Assembly (NCBI RefSeq): GCF_000169195.2
Contig: NC_016023.1
Location: forward strand, 2,728,001-2,792,000
DNA length: 64,000 nt
Direction: 5' to 3'
Source of the DNA: Heyndrickxia coagulans 36D1
Lineage (GTDB): Bacteria; Bacillota; Bacilli; Bacillales; Bacillaceae_C
Shown here: positions 41,119-49,228 of the stretch, one piece after another
Position numbering within the stretch: position 1 is the first letter of the stretch
How the letters are laid out: each line of letters starts with the position of its first letter
Made by a program: the position numbers and the translations under genes
The notes under the pieces: generated by a model
Told to the model about the DNA's origin: nothing
The model's database searches: none
The model's input: only the letters and a program-made list of their open reading frames with translations

Positions 41119-42106
41119 ACGTGAAACCAAAGAGCAGACAAACATCCCCCTCCTCGAAATTAGAAACTTAAAAAAATACTTTCCGATTACCACCACACTC
41201 GGGAAAACGAAGGGCTTTGTCAAGTCTGTGGACGGGGTTGATTTTGATCTGTATGAAAACCAAACATTGGGGCTGGTGGGTGAATCCGGATGCGGAAAAA
41301 GCACAACAGGGCGGACGATTTTACGGTTAATCGAACCGACAGATGGCGAGGCCATTTATCAGGGAAAGAATATTTTTCAATTAAAGGGAAAAGCGCTTAA
41401 GCAAATACGGAAGGAATTTCAGATTGTTTTTCAGGATCCGCACTCTTCGCTGGATCCGAAAATGAGGATAGGCGATGCCGTGATGGAACCGATGAAAATC
41501 CATCATATCGGAACAAAAAAAGACCGGATGGACCGGGCAATGGAACTGTTACTAAAGGTCGGCATCCGGGAAGACCAATTTTACCGTTATCCGCATGAAT
41601 TTTCCGGAGGGCAACGGCAGCGGATCGGGCTGGCAAGGGCGCTTGCCGTGAATCCCAAGCTGGTTGTCTGCGATGAACCGGTTTCGGCTCTCGATGTATC
41701 GATTCAGTCGCAGGTGATCAATCTCCTGGAAGAAATCCAGGAGCAGTTTCAATTAACCTATTTGTTTATTTCCCATGACTTAAGCGTTGTCCGGCACATG
41801 GCTGATCAAATTTGTGTCATGTATTTGGGTCAGATTGTCGAGCGTGCGCCGACAGATGAATTGTTCACACACCCGCTGCATCCGTATACACAGGCCCTGT
41901 TGTCGGCAATCCCGCTTCCCAACCCGAAGCTGAAAAAGGAGAGAATCATTATAAAAGGTGAGGTGCCCTCTCCGATCGATCCGCCATCCGGCTGCGTTTT
42001 TCACACCAGGTGCCCGTATGCAACGGCCCTGTGCAAAACCGAGCGCCCACAGGCAAGGGAACTGGCGCCGGGCCATATCGTATCATGCCATCTGGCTGAA
42101 AGCTGA
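41099..42106 (+). CDS. Peptide ABC transporter ATPase, DppF/OppF type
   Basis: 335 residues. Walker [16 protein letters not shown] (about 61), Q-loop FQDPHSSLDPKMRIG (about 113), signature SGGQRQRIGLARAL (about 168), Walker B LVVCDEPVSALDVS (about 189) and SHDLSVV (about 225). C-terminal oligo_HPY with PPSGCVFHTRCPYA (about 298). Start ATG 41099 lies within the previous gene. It completes a five-gene importer. The gene is convergent with the regulator, 49 bp apart. Confidence 0.93.
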   Translation: MLQSHLERETKEQTNIPLLEIRNLKKYFPITTTLGKTKGFVKSVDGVDFDLYENQTLGLVGESGCGKSTTGRTILRLIEPTDGEAIYQGKNIFQLKGKALKQIRKEFQIVFQDPHSSLDPKMRIGDAVMEPMKIHHIGTKKDRMDRAMELLLKVGIREDQFYRYPHEFSGGQRQRIGLARALAVNPKLVVCDEPVSALDVSIQSQVINLLEEIQEQFQLTYLFISHDLSVVRHMADQICVMYLGQIVERAPTDELFTHPLHPYTQALLSAIPLPNPKLKKERIIIKGEVPSPIDPPSGCVFHTRCPYATALCKTERPQARELAPGHIVSCHLAES

Positions 42107-42155
42107 TGCCACTTTTGCAGAACGGTTTTCATCAGTGACAGACTCTCGAAGCTGC

Positions 42156-43406
42156 TTATTTATAAATGGGCATATTCATTTGGTAAATGGCCCGGGGGCG
42201 GCCTTGCTGGTAAGTCATCTCATTGCCGACTCTTTCTGCATAGCCATGGTCGCTCAATTTTTTTAAAATGCGTTCTGCAGACCGCCGTGTTACCTGTAAA
42301 TATTCGGACAGGTCTGCGGCGGTAAAATGCGGGGACTGCCTTGACCTGCTAAATTCAACCAGCTTTGACAGGTTGGCCGGACTTAATCTTGTCTCTCTCG
42401 CAATCTCAAATAATTCAGGATCATCGTTTTTCAAGCGTTGCTGCTTGGCTTCGTTGGGGAAAGGCCCCAGCAGTTCTTTGTCTCCTGTCAGGACATAGCA
42501 GCAATGGGCGGCTCCGTCCTTTTCAGCGAAGTGGAGGGCCACTTTGGCATTCCGTTCTGCTTCCGTCGTTGTGGCACCAAAGCCAAAACCGACTGTAACA
42601 GGTTTCTTATCGCTTATAGACCCGTGGGAAAAATTTTGCTCGATCATGGCTTCGATATCGCCACGGGTGCTGTAAAAAACAAACAATGTGTCGTCCAGCT
42701 TTTGAAAAGAAGCATGGATTTTTTGGGCAAAACGGGCCATACTTGCCTGCGGGATGGTCGCAGAAATGTACCCGACTGCTACCTGGGAAGCTTTGCTTTT
42801 ATACAATTCAGCTTGATTTTTGGCATGCTGCAACCCCCGGATAAGGGATACTTTTGGATCATTGATCCGTATGGAGGGGATCTTAAGCGTTTGTAATTTG
42901 TCATAGACAGCATGGATGCTTGTTAATGCAAGATCCACTTTTTCCTGCCTCCAAAGGGCCATATGGAATTGTACAATTTGGTCCAGGTCAAAATTCTTTT
43001 CAACGAATTGGCGGTAGTCCAAAACATGGGAAGGGACAGCAACATGAATCTCGTTTAAAACATTGGTGACAACGGATGAATCAATGATATCAATGGAGAT
43101 CCGTTCCGGGTTAATGTGCTGGTTATACAGGATGGAAAGCAATGATGAAGCAATCGCCATCTCATCTGTAGCCAGGTAGACTGTGGGAATCGGCAGGTTT
43201 TCCCGGTCTTTTTCCGAAAAATAGTAAGGCAGGGCACCTGAAAATAAAATCACATCGCACGGTTTCATTTTCCTGACAAGCCCGGATGCATCCTGCGGTT
43301 TCTGATAAATGTAAGGATCAATTTCAATATCGGCAACCCAGGGAGAAACCGTTTCAATTCTGTTGATAAATTCATGAGACCCGATTACGGCAATTTTTGT
43401 AGCCAT
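42156..43406 (-). CDS. Putative transcriptional regulator with GGDEF-like and winged-helix domains
   Basis: 416 residues. The N-terminal third (1-140) resembles PrpR_N/periplasmic-binding-like sensor domains (KMKPCDVILFSGALPYYF). The middle (about 205-310) has a degenerate nucleotide-cyclase-like pattern (VTVGFGFGATTTEAERNAKV) without an intact GGDEF. The C-terminus (about 355-405) is a winged helix, HFTAADLSEYLQVTRRSAER with DHGYAERVG as wing. It is divergent from the epimerase gene, and the shared 18-bp element overlaps its own predicted transcription start, so it most likely controls itself and the island. Start is the second of two adjacent ATGs. Ligand unknown; a peptide or amino acid is a guess. 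Confidence 0.7.
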   Translation of the reverse strand: MATKIAVIGSHEFINRIETVSPWVADIEIDPYIYQKPQDASGLVRKMKPCDVILFSGALPYYFSEKDRENLPIPTVYLATDEMAIASSLLSILYNQHINPERISIDIIDSSVVTNVLNEIHVAVPSHVLDYRQFVEKNFDLDQIVQFHMALWRQEKVDLALTSIHAVYDKLQTLKIPSIRINDPKVSLIRGLQHAKNQAELYKSKASQVAVGYISATIPQASMARFAQKIHASFQKLDDTLFVFYSTRGDIEAMIEQNFSHGSISDKKPVTVGFGFGATTTEAERNAKVALHFAEKDGAAHCCYVLTGDKELLGPFPNEAKQQRLKNDDPELFEIARETRLSPANLSKLVEFSRSRQSPHFTAADLSEYLQVTRRSAERILKKLSDHGYAERVGNEMTYQQGRPRAIYQMNMPIYK

Positions 43407-43427
43407 CATGCACCTCTTCTTCTAAAA

Positions 43428-43445
43428 CGTCTATTTAACGACAAT
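43428..43445 (+). promoter_or_regulatory. Shared 18-bp island operator, regulator/epimerase copy
   Basis: CGTCTATTTAACGACAAT, identical over 18 bp to 36130-36147. It lies over the predicted start of the regulator transcript and upstream of the epimerase start codon. Confidence 0.7.
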
Positions 43446-43472
43446 ATATCAAATCATCAAAAGTTTTGTAAA
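43443..43472 (-). promoter_or_regulatory. Predicted promoter of the regulator gene
   Basis: On the minus strand: TTTACA, 18 bp, extended -10 TGATATATT. The -10 touches the shared operator. Confidence 0.5.
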
Positions 43473-43490
43473 TAGAAAGGAAGTTTTACA

Positions 43491-44600
43491 ATGCAAATTA
43501 CCGCCATTCATTTATACGCCGTCCAGTTTCCCTTGAAAGAACCGTTTGTGATCAGTTATCATGCTTATCATACCATGCCCGCAGTGATTCTGAAAATGGA
43601 GACAGATGAAGGGATCACGGGCTACGGGGAAGGGGTCCCGGATGAACATGTGACCGGCGAAACATGGGAAAGTGTCTTTTACACGCTTAAAAATACCCTT
43701 GGCCCCGCTTTAATCGGCCAAAATCCGTTGGAAATTGAAAAAATCCATGACCGGATGAACCAGACCATTTATGCGGCCCCTACATCGAAAGCAGCCGTTG
43801 ACATGGCTTGTTTTGACCTCTCAGGGAAAAAATGGGGCATGCCTGTTTATCAATTGATCGGCGGGCGCTATCATGAAAAATTCCCGCTTGCCTACACGCT
43901 CAGCATTGACTCGCCTGAAGCCATGGCGGAGCAGGCATTGAAAATGAAGAATCAGGGCTACTGTTTTCTAAAAATCAAAGTAGGGACCAGTATTGAAGAA
44001 GATGTGGCACGGATAAAAGCCGTCCGCTCGCGGGTTGGTAATGACATTGCCATCCGTGTCGATGTAAATCAGGGATGGAAAACGAGCACTGCTGCACTTA
44101 AAGCGCTAAAGCAACTGGAAGAATTGCAGATTGATTGGGTGGAACAGCCGGTAGCAGCAGATGATATCGACGGATTGGCCGAAGTAAGGGCGAAAATTGC
44201 GATTCCGGTCATGATTGACGAAGGTTTAAAAGGGACGCGGGAGATGTGGGAAACCATTCAAAAACGGGCGGCAGATAAAGTCAATATTAAGCTCATGAAA
44301 TGCGGCGGGATTTACCCGGCGGTCAAGTTGGCCCACCAAGCCGAGCTCGCGGGAATCGAGTGCCAGATCGGGTCCATGGTGGAATCATCGGTCGGATCGG
44401 CAGCCGGTTTCCATGTGGCTTTTTCGAAAAAAGTGATCACCAGTGTGGAATTGACAGGCCCGCTTAAGTTTTCGAAGGATATTGGCCATTTGACTTATGA
44501 TATCCCGTTTATAAGCCTGCCGGAAAAACCGGGGCTCGGAGTTGAAGTAAATGAAGAAATACTGGAGGAATTGACGGAATTTCAGGAAACCATTCGATGA
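43491..44600 (+). CDS. Dipeptide epimerase (enolase superfamily, muconate-cycloisomerase subgroup)
   Basis: 369 residues. The capping domain (1-120) precedes the barrel, which has all expected catalytic residues: KxK in FLKIKVGTS (about 162), metal ligands Asp in RVDVNQGW (about 191), Glu in WVEQPV (about 218) and Asp in MIDEG (about 243), and the second base Lys in NIKLMKCGG (about 267). This is the arrangement of L-Ala-D/L-Glu epimerases such as B. subtilis YkfB, which acts on murein dipeptides. Substrate cannot be fixed from sequence; other members act on different dipeptides or N-acyl amino acids. RBS AAAGGAAG lies before the ATG. Confidence 0.87.
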   Translation: MQITAIHLYAVQFPLKEPFVISYHAYHTMPAVILKMETDEGITGYGEGVPDEHVTGETWESVFYTLKNTLGPALIGQNPLEIEKIHDRMNQTIYAAPTSKAAVDMACFDLSGKKWGMPVYQLIGGRYHEKFPLAYTLSIDSPEAMAEQALKMKNQGYCFLKIKVGTSIEEDVARIKAVRSRVGNDIAIRVDVNQGWKTSTAALKALKQLEELQIDWVEQPVAADDIDGLAEVRAKIAIPVMIDEGLKGTREMWETIQKRAADKVNIKLMKCGGIYPAVKLAHQAELAGIECQIGSMVESSVGSAAGFHVAFSKKVITSVELTGPLKFSKDIGHLTYDIPFISLPEKPGLGVEVNEEILEELTEFQETIR

Positions 44601-44699
44601 GCATGATGGCTGTCCCGCGGGCGCCATGCCATTTGAAAAGTCCTACGGTGTGATGTCAAGGGTTAAAAACAAGTGAATTGGAAATTTTGTTGGCTCTAT

Positions 44700-46250
44700 G
44701 TCGTAAAAATGGCAATACTGAACTAAGCCTCCAGATAATTGGAATAATCTGGAAGTTTTCAAGTTCAGGCTATCGATGATGGTTACCTGGTTACCTCATC
44801 GCGTTACCTTCTTTTTCGGCGCATAAATTTGATCGTTGCGGAGCAGCGCATCGATCAGGCGCACCAGTTTTCTTGCCGTTAAGACGAAGGCGCGTTTGTG
44901 TGAGTGCTTATGCACCTCACGATATTTCTTTTGGTAAAAGGCGCGGTACTCAGGTTCGTGTCGCCGGACCAGATTGGCAGCCTCAACCAGGTAATACCGG
45001 AGATAACGATTGCCTGTACGCGCAAGCATTTTGTCATCAGCCTCAAAATCACCCGATTGGTGGCGGGGCCAGAACAATCCAGCAAATTTTGCGATCGCGG
45101 CTTGGTCGTCAAAGCGCTCAATGTCGCCGATTTCAGCGAGAATCCCAGCACAGCTCACCGGGCCTATTCCCGGAATGGTCTGGAGGGTATTCGGGATTCC
45201 ATCAAGAACGCGGGCAATCGCCTTATCCAAATCCTTGATTTGGCGTTTAAGATGCCGGATGATCTCAATAGAACTGCCCAGGACCAAGTCAATCGAATCC
45301 TCCACACATTTAGAAAGCCGGTAAGAGGACCGGGCAGCTTTTTGGATGGATGCGGCCAAATCCTCGGGATCGCTAAAGCGGCCATGGCCTTTGGTCTGGA
45401 GATACATCGCTAAGTCCTCCAGAGGCATTTGGGCCATTTCATCGAGGCTATAGGCCTCAAGCAAAAATTCCGTTATGGCATGGCCGAAGACCGGTGTATC
45501 CACTTCAAGGTTAAAGGCACTGAATTTGAAAAACAGATGATTCAAAAATACCTGTTGTTCCCGGGTTAAACTTTGAATCAGGTGATAGCGCATCCGTGTT
45601 AACCGTTGAAGGGCAAGGTATTGTTCTGACTGAATCACGGATTTCGGCAATCTCCCGAAACGCAAGCGGTCCGCAATTACCCAGGCATCTTTGGGATCGG
45701 TCTTGTCCATCTCGGCATAAGCCTTTTTGAAATTTCTCACCAGCTTCGGATTCAGGGTAAACACCTTTGTACGACGCTGTTTCAGCTCGGGATCTTCATG
45801 GAAAAACATTGCCGGGTGCCAACTATACACAGATGTGGCCTCCATGGCGATCTGGATGGTGTCATCCGCCTCCGCATGTTGGAGGATGGCGTCTCTTAAC
45901 TCAGAGGCACCGGGAAGATTGTTTGTCACCGTTTGGGTGGCTAACGTTTCCCCCATTCCATCCATCAGGCAGGCATCGAGGTTTTTGGAGCTCACGTCAA
46001 TACCGACAAATAAGGGCATATGATTTCCTCCTCTCTGTATTGGGATCGATGGAATCGGACGCTTCGGGATATCCCCAGATGGCTTGCCGATCTGTCAGCC
46101 TCGCGTATGAGAACTCATCCGGGCCGTGGGCTGCCTGGAACTGCTCATTTCCAGCACGGAGATCCGGAGGAACGGCCTACGGGTTAGACGTTCAAGCAAG
46201 AACCTGGGGATGCAGACTTTTCGAGTAGTCAGGCTACAAGGAGGGGAAGC
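44700..46250 (-). mobile_element. IS110-family insertion sequence (ends approximate)
   Basis: Built around a 407-aa IS110 transposase. IS110 elements lack terminal inverted repeats and target duplications, so the ends cannot be fixed by eye; the limits given are estimates. About 200 bp of non-coding DNA upstream of the transposase start (46020-46250) is where IS110 elements encode their bridge RNA. A short hairpin (TCCAGAT ... ATCTGGA) lies near 44730-44755 on the other side. Confidence 0.6.
44796..46019 (-). CDS. IS110 family transposase
   Basis: 407 residues. The N-terminal RuvC-like DEDD domain has FVGIDVSSKNLDACL (residues 4-18), AMEATSVYSW (about 60) and EMDKTDPKDAWVIADRLR (about 101). 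The C-terminal Transposase_20 domain has LQTIPGIGPVSCAGILAEIG (about 283) with the nucleophilic Ser, then FAGLFWPRHQSGDF (about 315). RBS AGAGGAGG on the minus strand supports the ATG at 46019. It appears intact. It inserts next to the peptide island and may have taken part in its arrival or in later rearrangement. Confidence 0.95.
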   Translation of the reverse strand: MPLFVGIDVSSKNLDACLMDGMGETLATQTVTNNLPGASELRDAILQHAEADDTIQIAMEATSVYSWHPAMFFHEDPELKQRRTKVFTLNPKLVRNFKKAYAEMDKTDPKDAWVIADRLRFGRLPKSVIQSEQYLALQRLTRMRYHLIQSLTREQQVFLNHLFFKFSAFNLEVDTPVFGHAITEFLLEAYSLDEMAQMPLEDLAMYLQTKGHGRFSDPEDLAASIQKAARSSYRLSKCVEDSIDLVLGSSIEIIRHLKRQIKDLDKAIARVLDGIPNTLQTIPGIGPVSCAGILAEIGDIERFDDQAAIAKFAGLFWPRHQSGDFEADDKMLARTGNRYLRYYLVEAANLVRRHEPEYRAFYQKKYREVHKHSHKRAFVLTARKLVRLIDALLRNDQIYAPKKKVTR

Positions 46251-46430
46251 ATTGACCCAAACGATCCTAAGACCATTATCCGGGAACATCGCGAAGCGTC
46301 CAAGTCCGAACTTGTATTCCGGGCTCGCCCGGAATACAAAATCTTATATTCACTTGTCAATGAGCAGCAGAATGAACTGGAAATTGACATCCACTTTGGA
46401 TTTAAACTTATTATACGAGGAGGGTTATAA
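46251..46430 (+). pseudogene. Possible 3' remnant of an interrupted gene
   Basis: A frame with native-looking codon use encodes about 59 residues ending EIDIHFGFKLIIRGGL and a stop at 46428-46430, 5 bp before the GNAT gene. It has no start of its own and its 5' side runs into the IS110 flank, so it may be the tail of a gene cut by the element. The product is not recognised. It contains a perfect 11-bp inverted repeat (GTATTCCGGGC / GCCCGGAATAC, 46314-46337). It could also be a chance open frame. Confidence 0.3.
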
Positions 46431-46435
46431 TATAC

Positions 46436-47143
46436 ATGCACATTTTTGAAGGCACGCTCAGGAAACAAGGGGAGGATACAGGTCGCCCATTTTATATCCG
46501 GCGCTTAACGATAGAAGATTTGTGTTCGGTTTTAACGGTGCAAAAACAAGTGTTTATACAGCTTGAAAATAAAAAAATATTACAGACGCTCTCTGAAGAA
46601 GAATTTGCGTATATTTTATCAGGGCACGGATTGATGCTCGGGGCTTATGAGGGGAATGACCTGATCGCCTTCCGTGCGCTGCTTGTTCCGCCTCTTGATG
46701 AGGAGCACCTCGGGATTGATATCGGTTTATCTGGCAGTGAACTGGCAAAAGTCATCTATCAGGAAATTTCCGTCGTGCTGCCGGCGTATCGCGGCAATCG
46801 CCTGCAAAAAATACTCGCCGGTGTGATTATGGCAGAGCTGGAGAAGGAGGGCCATTCCTTCCGCTATATTTGTTGTACCGTTGCGCCTTTTAACGTGCCC
46901 AGTTTGAAAGATAAATTTGCACAGGGCATGCAAATTGCAGCCCTGACCGAAAAATATGGCGGCCTTACGCGCTATGTATTCGTGAAAGATCTGTACGAAC
47001 CGGTTCCGCCGGCCTGCCGGGAGGTCACCCCAATCCCGATGAATGACTTCAGCGCGCAAAAAGAAAAACTTGCCGAGGGCTTTCGGGGGATTAAAATGGA
47101 AGAAAAAGAAAACGAGCTGTGGATCCATTACGGCCGGAGGTAA
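46436..47143 (+). CDS. GNAT-family N-acetyltransferase
   Basis: 235 residues. FYIRRLTIEDLCSVLTVQKQ near residue 20 is a typical GNAT first strand and helix. The acetyl-CoA-binding motif A is seen as VVLPAYRGNRLQKILAGVIM (about 113-132), with R/Q-x-x-G-N-R in place of the usual Q/R-x-x-G-x-G/A. The substrate is unknown. The upstream GAGGAGGG is 11 bases before the ATG. It is the last gene before the conserved nrdR block and has no counterpart there in B. subtilis, so it may belong to the accessory segment. Confidence 0.75.
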   Translation: MHIFEGTLRKQGEDTGRPFYIRRLTIEDLCSVLTVQKQVFIQLENKKILQTLSEEEFAYILSGHGLMLGAYEGNDLIAFRALLVPPLDEEHLGIDIGLSGSELAKVIYQEISVVLPAYRGNRLQKILAGVIMAELEKEGHSFRYICCTVAPFNVPSLKDKFAQGMQIAALTEKYGGLTRYVFVKDLYEPVPPACREVTPIPMNDFSAQKEKLAEGFRGIKMEEKENELWIHYGRR

Positions 47144-47250
47144 AAAATGGAGGTTCATAAAACGGCAGAGATCCTTTATTACGACAGAAAAAAGCCCGAG
47201 GCCGAATCATTCCGTGCCGCAACAGGTGCATAAGCTTTTAAAAAACCGTG

Positions 47251-47276
47251 CGGGGTGATTTTTTCATCCCGTTTTT
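47251..47276 (+). terminator. Terminator between GNAT gene and nrdR
   Basis: CGGGGTG pairs with CATCCCG (one G-U), with a T-rich loop and a T run after it. Confidence 0.65.
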
Positions 47277-47290
47277 CTAATGGCAATCTG

Positions 47291-47319
47291 TTGTCTATTC
47301 GCCTTCTTTTATATATGAT
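47291..47319 (+). promoter_or_regulatory. Sigma-A-type promoter for nrdR-dnaB-dnaI
   Basis: TTGTCT (47291-47296), 17 bp, TATGAT (47314-47319). Confidence 0.6.
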
Positions 47320-47352
47320 GGTAGTAAGAATGTATCAGAACGGGGGGTTCAT

Positions 47353-47811
47353 ATGAAATGTCCGTCTTGCCATAGCAACAATACGCGTGTGATCGATTCA
47401 AGGCCGGTGGACGAAGGCCGTTCCATCCGCAGAAGGCGTGAATGCGAAGACTGCTCGTACCGCTTCACCACGTTTGAAAAAGTGGAAGAAACCCCGCTCA
47501 TTGTCGTGAAAAAAGACGGCAACCGCGAAGAATTTAACCGTGAGAAAATTTTGCGCGGGCTGATTAAAGCGTGTGAAAAACGGCCTGTGTCGCTGGACCA
47601 GCTTGAAAAAATCTCCATGGAGATCGAAAAAGAAATCCGCAGGCAAGGATATACAGAAGTCAGTTCCACCCTGATCGGGGAAATGGTCATGGACAGGCTG
47701 TCAAAAGTGGATGAAGTGGCCTATGTCCGCTTTGCTTCCGTTTACCGCCAGTTTAAAGATTTGAATGTTTTTCTCGATGAACTGAAAGAACTGCTCAACA
47801 AGAATGCTTAA
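47353..47811 (+). CDS. nrdR: Transcriptional repressor NrdR
   Basis: Represses ribonucleotide reductase genes in response to ATP/dATP. 152 residues. The N-terminal zinc ribbon has CPSC (residues 3-6) and CEDC (31-34). The ATP-cone follows (about 49-139; [20 protein letters not shown]). It is first in the nrdR-dnaB-dnaI operon, 14 bp before dnaB, linking dNTP control with replication initiation as in B. subtilis (ytcG). Confidence 0.96.
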   Translation: MKCPSCHSNNTRVIDSRPVDEGRSIRRRRECEDCSYRFTTFEKVEETPLIVVKKDGNREEFNREKILRGLIKACEKRPVSLDQLEKISMEIEKEIRRQGYTEVSSTLIGEMVMDRLSKVDEVAYVRFASVYRQFKDLNVFLDELKELLNKNA

Positions 47812-47825
47812 ACGGAGTGCCTTTT

Positions 47826-49223
47826 ATGAAACAGATATGGAATGAAATACAGCCGGCTGACCGTTACCGCGCATCGTCGAACGGCCTGCTCCAGGATTAT
47901 GATCAAAAGGTCATTTCGCTCCTGTACCAGCCGTTAATCGGGCCGCAATGTTACAGCCTGTATATGACATTATGGAATGAAGTGGAAGTCGGCCGGCTCT
48001 GGTCCGAAGACTGGAACCATTACCATCTGATGAGCTTTTTGTCCATGAATTTGTCTGAAATTTACGAAGCCCGGTTGAAGCTTGAAGGCATCGGGCTTTT
48101 GAAAACATATATGAAACAAACGGACGACATCCGCATGTTTATATACGAACTGCAGCCGCCCCTGTCCCCGGAACAGTTTTTTAACGACGGTTTGTTAAAT
48201 GTTTTCCTGTACCGGCAGCTCGGCAGGACACATTTCCTGCGGTTGAAACACTTCTTCTCCGACCGCGCCGTAGAACCGGGTGAGTACCGGGACATCACCC
48301 GCTCATTCCAGGATGTGTATGCCGCAAAAATCGGCCCCGAAGTGCTGAATGACGCGGAAGCGCAGCAACTCAGCCGGCTGGAAGAAAACCGCCGCTATAT
48401 CGAAAAAACCGCCGCCCCGGTCATAAAAATCGAAAACACCCATTTCAATTTTGACCTTTTATATGCAAACTTACGTGATGAACTGATTCCGCTGCGTGCC
48501 ATTACGCCGGAAGTCAGAGAAGCGATTGTCAAGCTTTCATTTTTATACGGTTTAAATGAGCTGGACATAAAGAAAATTTTGCTCCAGGCATTGACGGCAG
48601 ACTTGGAAATCCGGGTGGAGGATTTGCGGAAAATCGCGCGCAGCTGGTACCAGATTGAACATCATGATGAACTGCCGCGCCTTGTTGACCGCTTCCAGCC
48701 AGAAACGGATGCGAAAGAACAAAAAGAGCCGGAAAACGATGAGGAGAAATTCCTCCGCTACCTGGAAACGACCTCTCCACGGCAAATGCTCATCGATTTT
48801 TCAGGCGGCAGCGAACCGGCGAAAGCAGATCTTGCCGCCATTGAAGAAGTCATGTTTGCCCAGCAGCTTCCCCTCGGGGTTGTAAATGTACTAATCCAAT
48901 ATGTTTTATTTAAAACCGATATGAAGCTGTCGAAAAATTATTTAGAAAAAGTGGCTTCCCACTGGGCGCGCAAAAAACTGAAAACCGCTAAGGAAGCGAT
49001 GGCGTTTGCCAAAAAAGAAGACCGCCAGTACAAACAATGGCTGAACAATAAAGAGAAGAACGGCACCGGACGGAGAAAGCCGGTCCGGGTTGAAAAGCTG
49101 CCGGACTGGTTTAAAAAAGAAGACCAAAAAACCGCTGCGGCCGCGGTCCAAGCCGATGGCGAGTCATTGGAAGAAAAAAGAAAAAGGCTTGAAAAAATAC
49201 GTGAACAATACAAGAAAGGGTGA
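47826..49223 (+). CDS. dnaB: Replication initiation and membrane attachment protein DnaB
   Basis: 465 residues. In B. subtilis DnaB works with DnaD and DnaI to load the replicative helicase at oriC and at stalled forks. It is not homologous to E. coli DnaB. The C-terminal DnaB/DnaD domain (about 320-400) includes LPLGVVNVLIQYVLFKTDMK and ends with the conserved aromatic/charged helix. The tail is highly charged (EKRKRLEKIREQYKKG). I chose ATG 47826, 9 bases after CGGAG. It ends 5 bp before dnaI. Confidence 0.92.
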   Translation: MKQIWNEIQPADRYRASSNGLLQDYDQKVISLLYQPLIGPQCYSLYMTLWNEVEVGRLWSEDWNHYHLMSFLSMNLSEIYEARLKLEGIGLLKTYMKQTDDIRMFIYELQPPLSPEQFFNDGLLNVFLYRQLGRTHFLRLKHFFSDRAVEPGEYRDITRSFQDVYAAKIGPEVLNDAEAQQLSRLEENRRYIEKTAAPVIKIENTHFNFDLLYANLRDELIPLRAITPEVREAIVKLSFLYGLNELDIKKILLQALTADLEIRVEDLRKIARSWYQIEHHDELPRLVDRFQPETDAKEQKEPENDEEKFLRYLETTSPRQMLIDFSGGSEPAKADLAAIEEVMFAQQLPLGVVNVLIQYVLFKTDMKLSKNYLEKVASHWARKKLKTAKEAMAFAKKEDRQYKQWLNNKEKNGTGRRKPVRVEKLPDWFKKEDQKTAAAAVQADGESLEEKRKRLEKIREQYKKG

Positions 49224-49228
49224 AGGCG

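Noticed and set aside
46126-46449. 107-aa plus-strand frame upstream of the GNAT gene
   Set aside because: Odd composition and overlap with the GNAT start; another frame there has better codon use.
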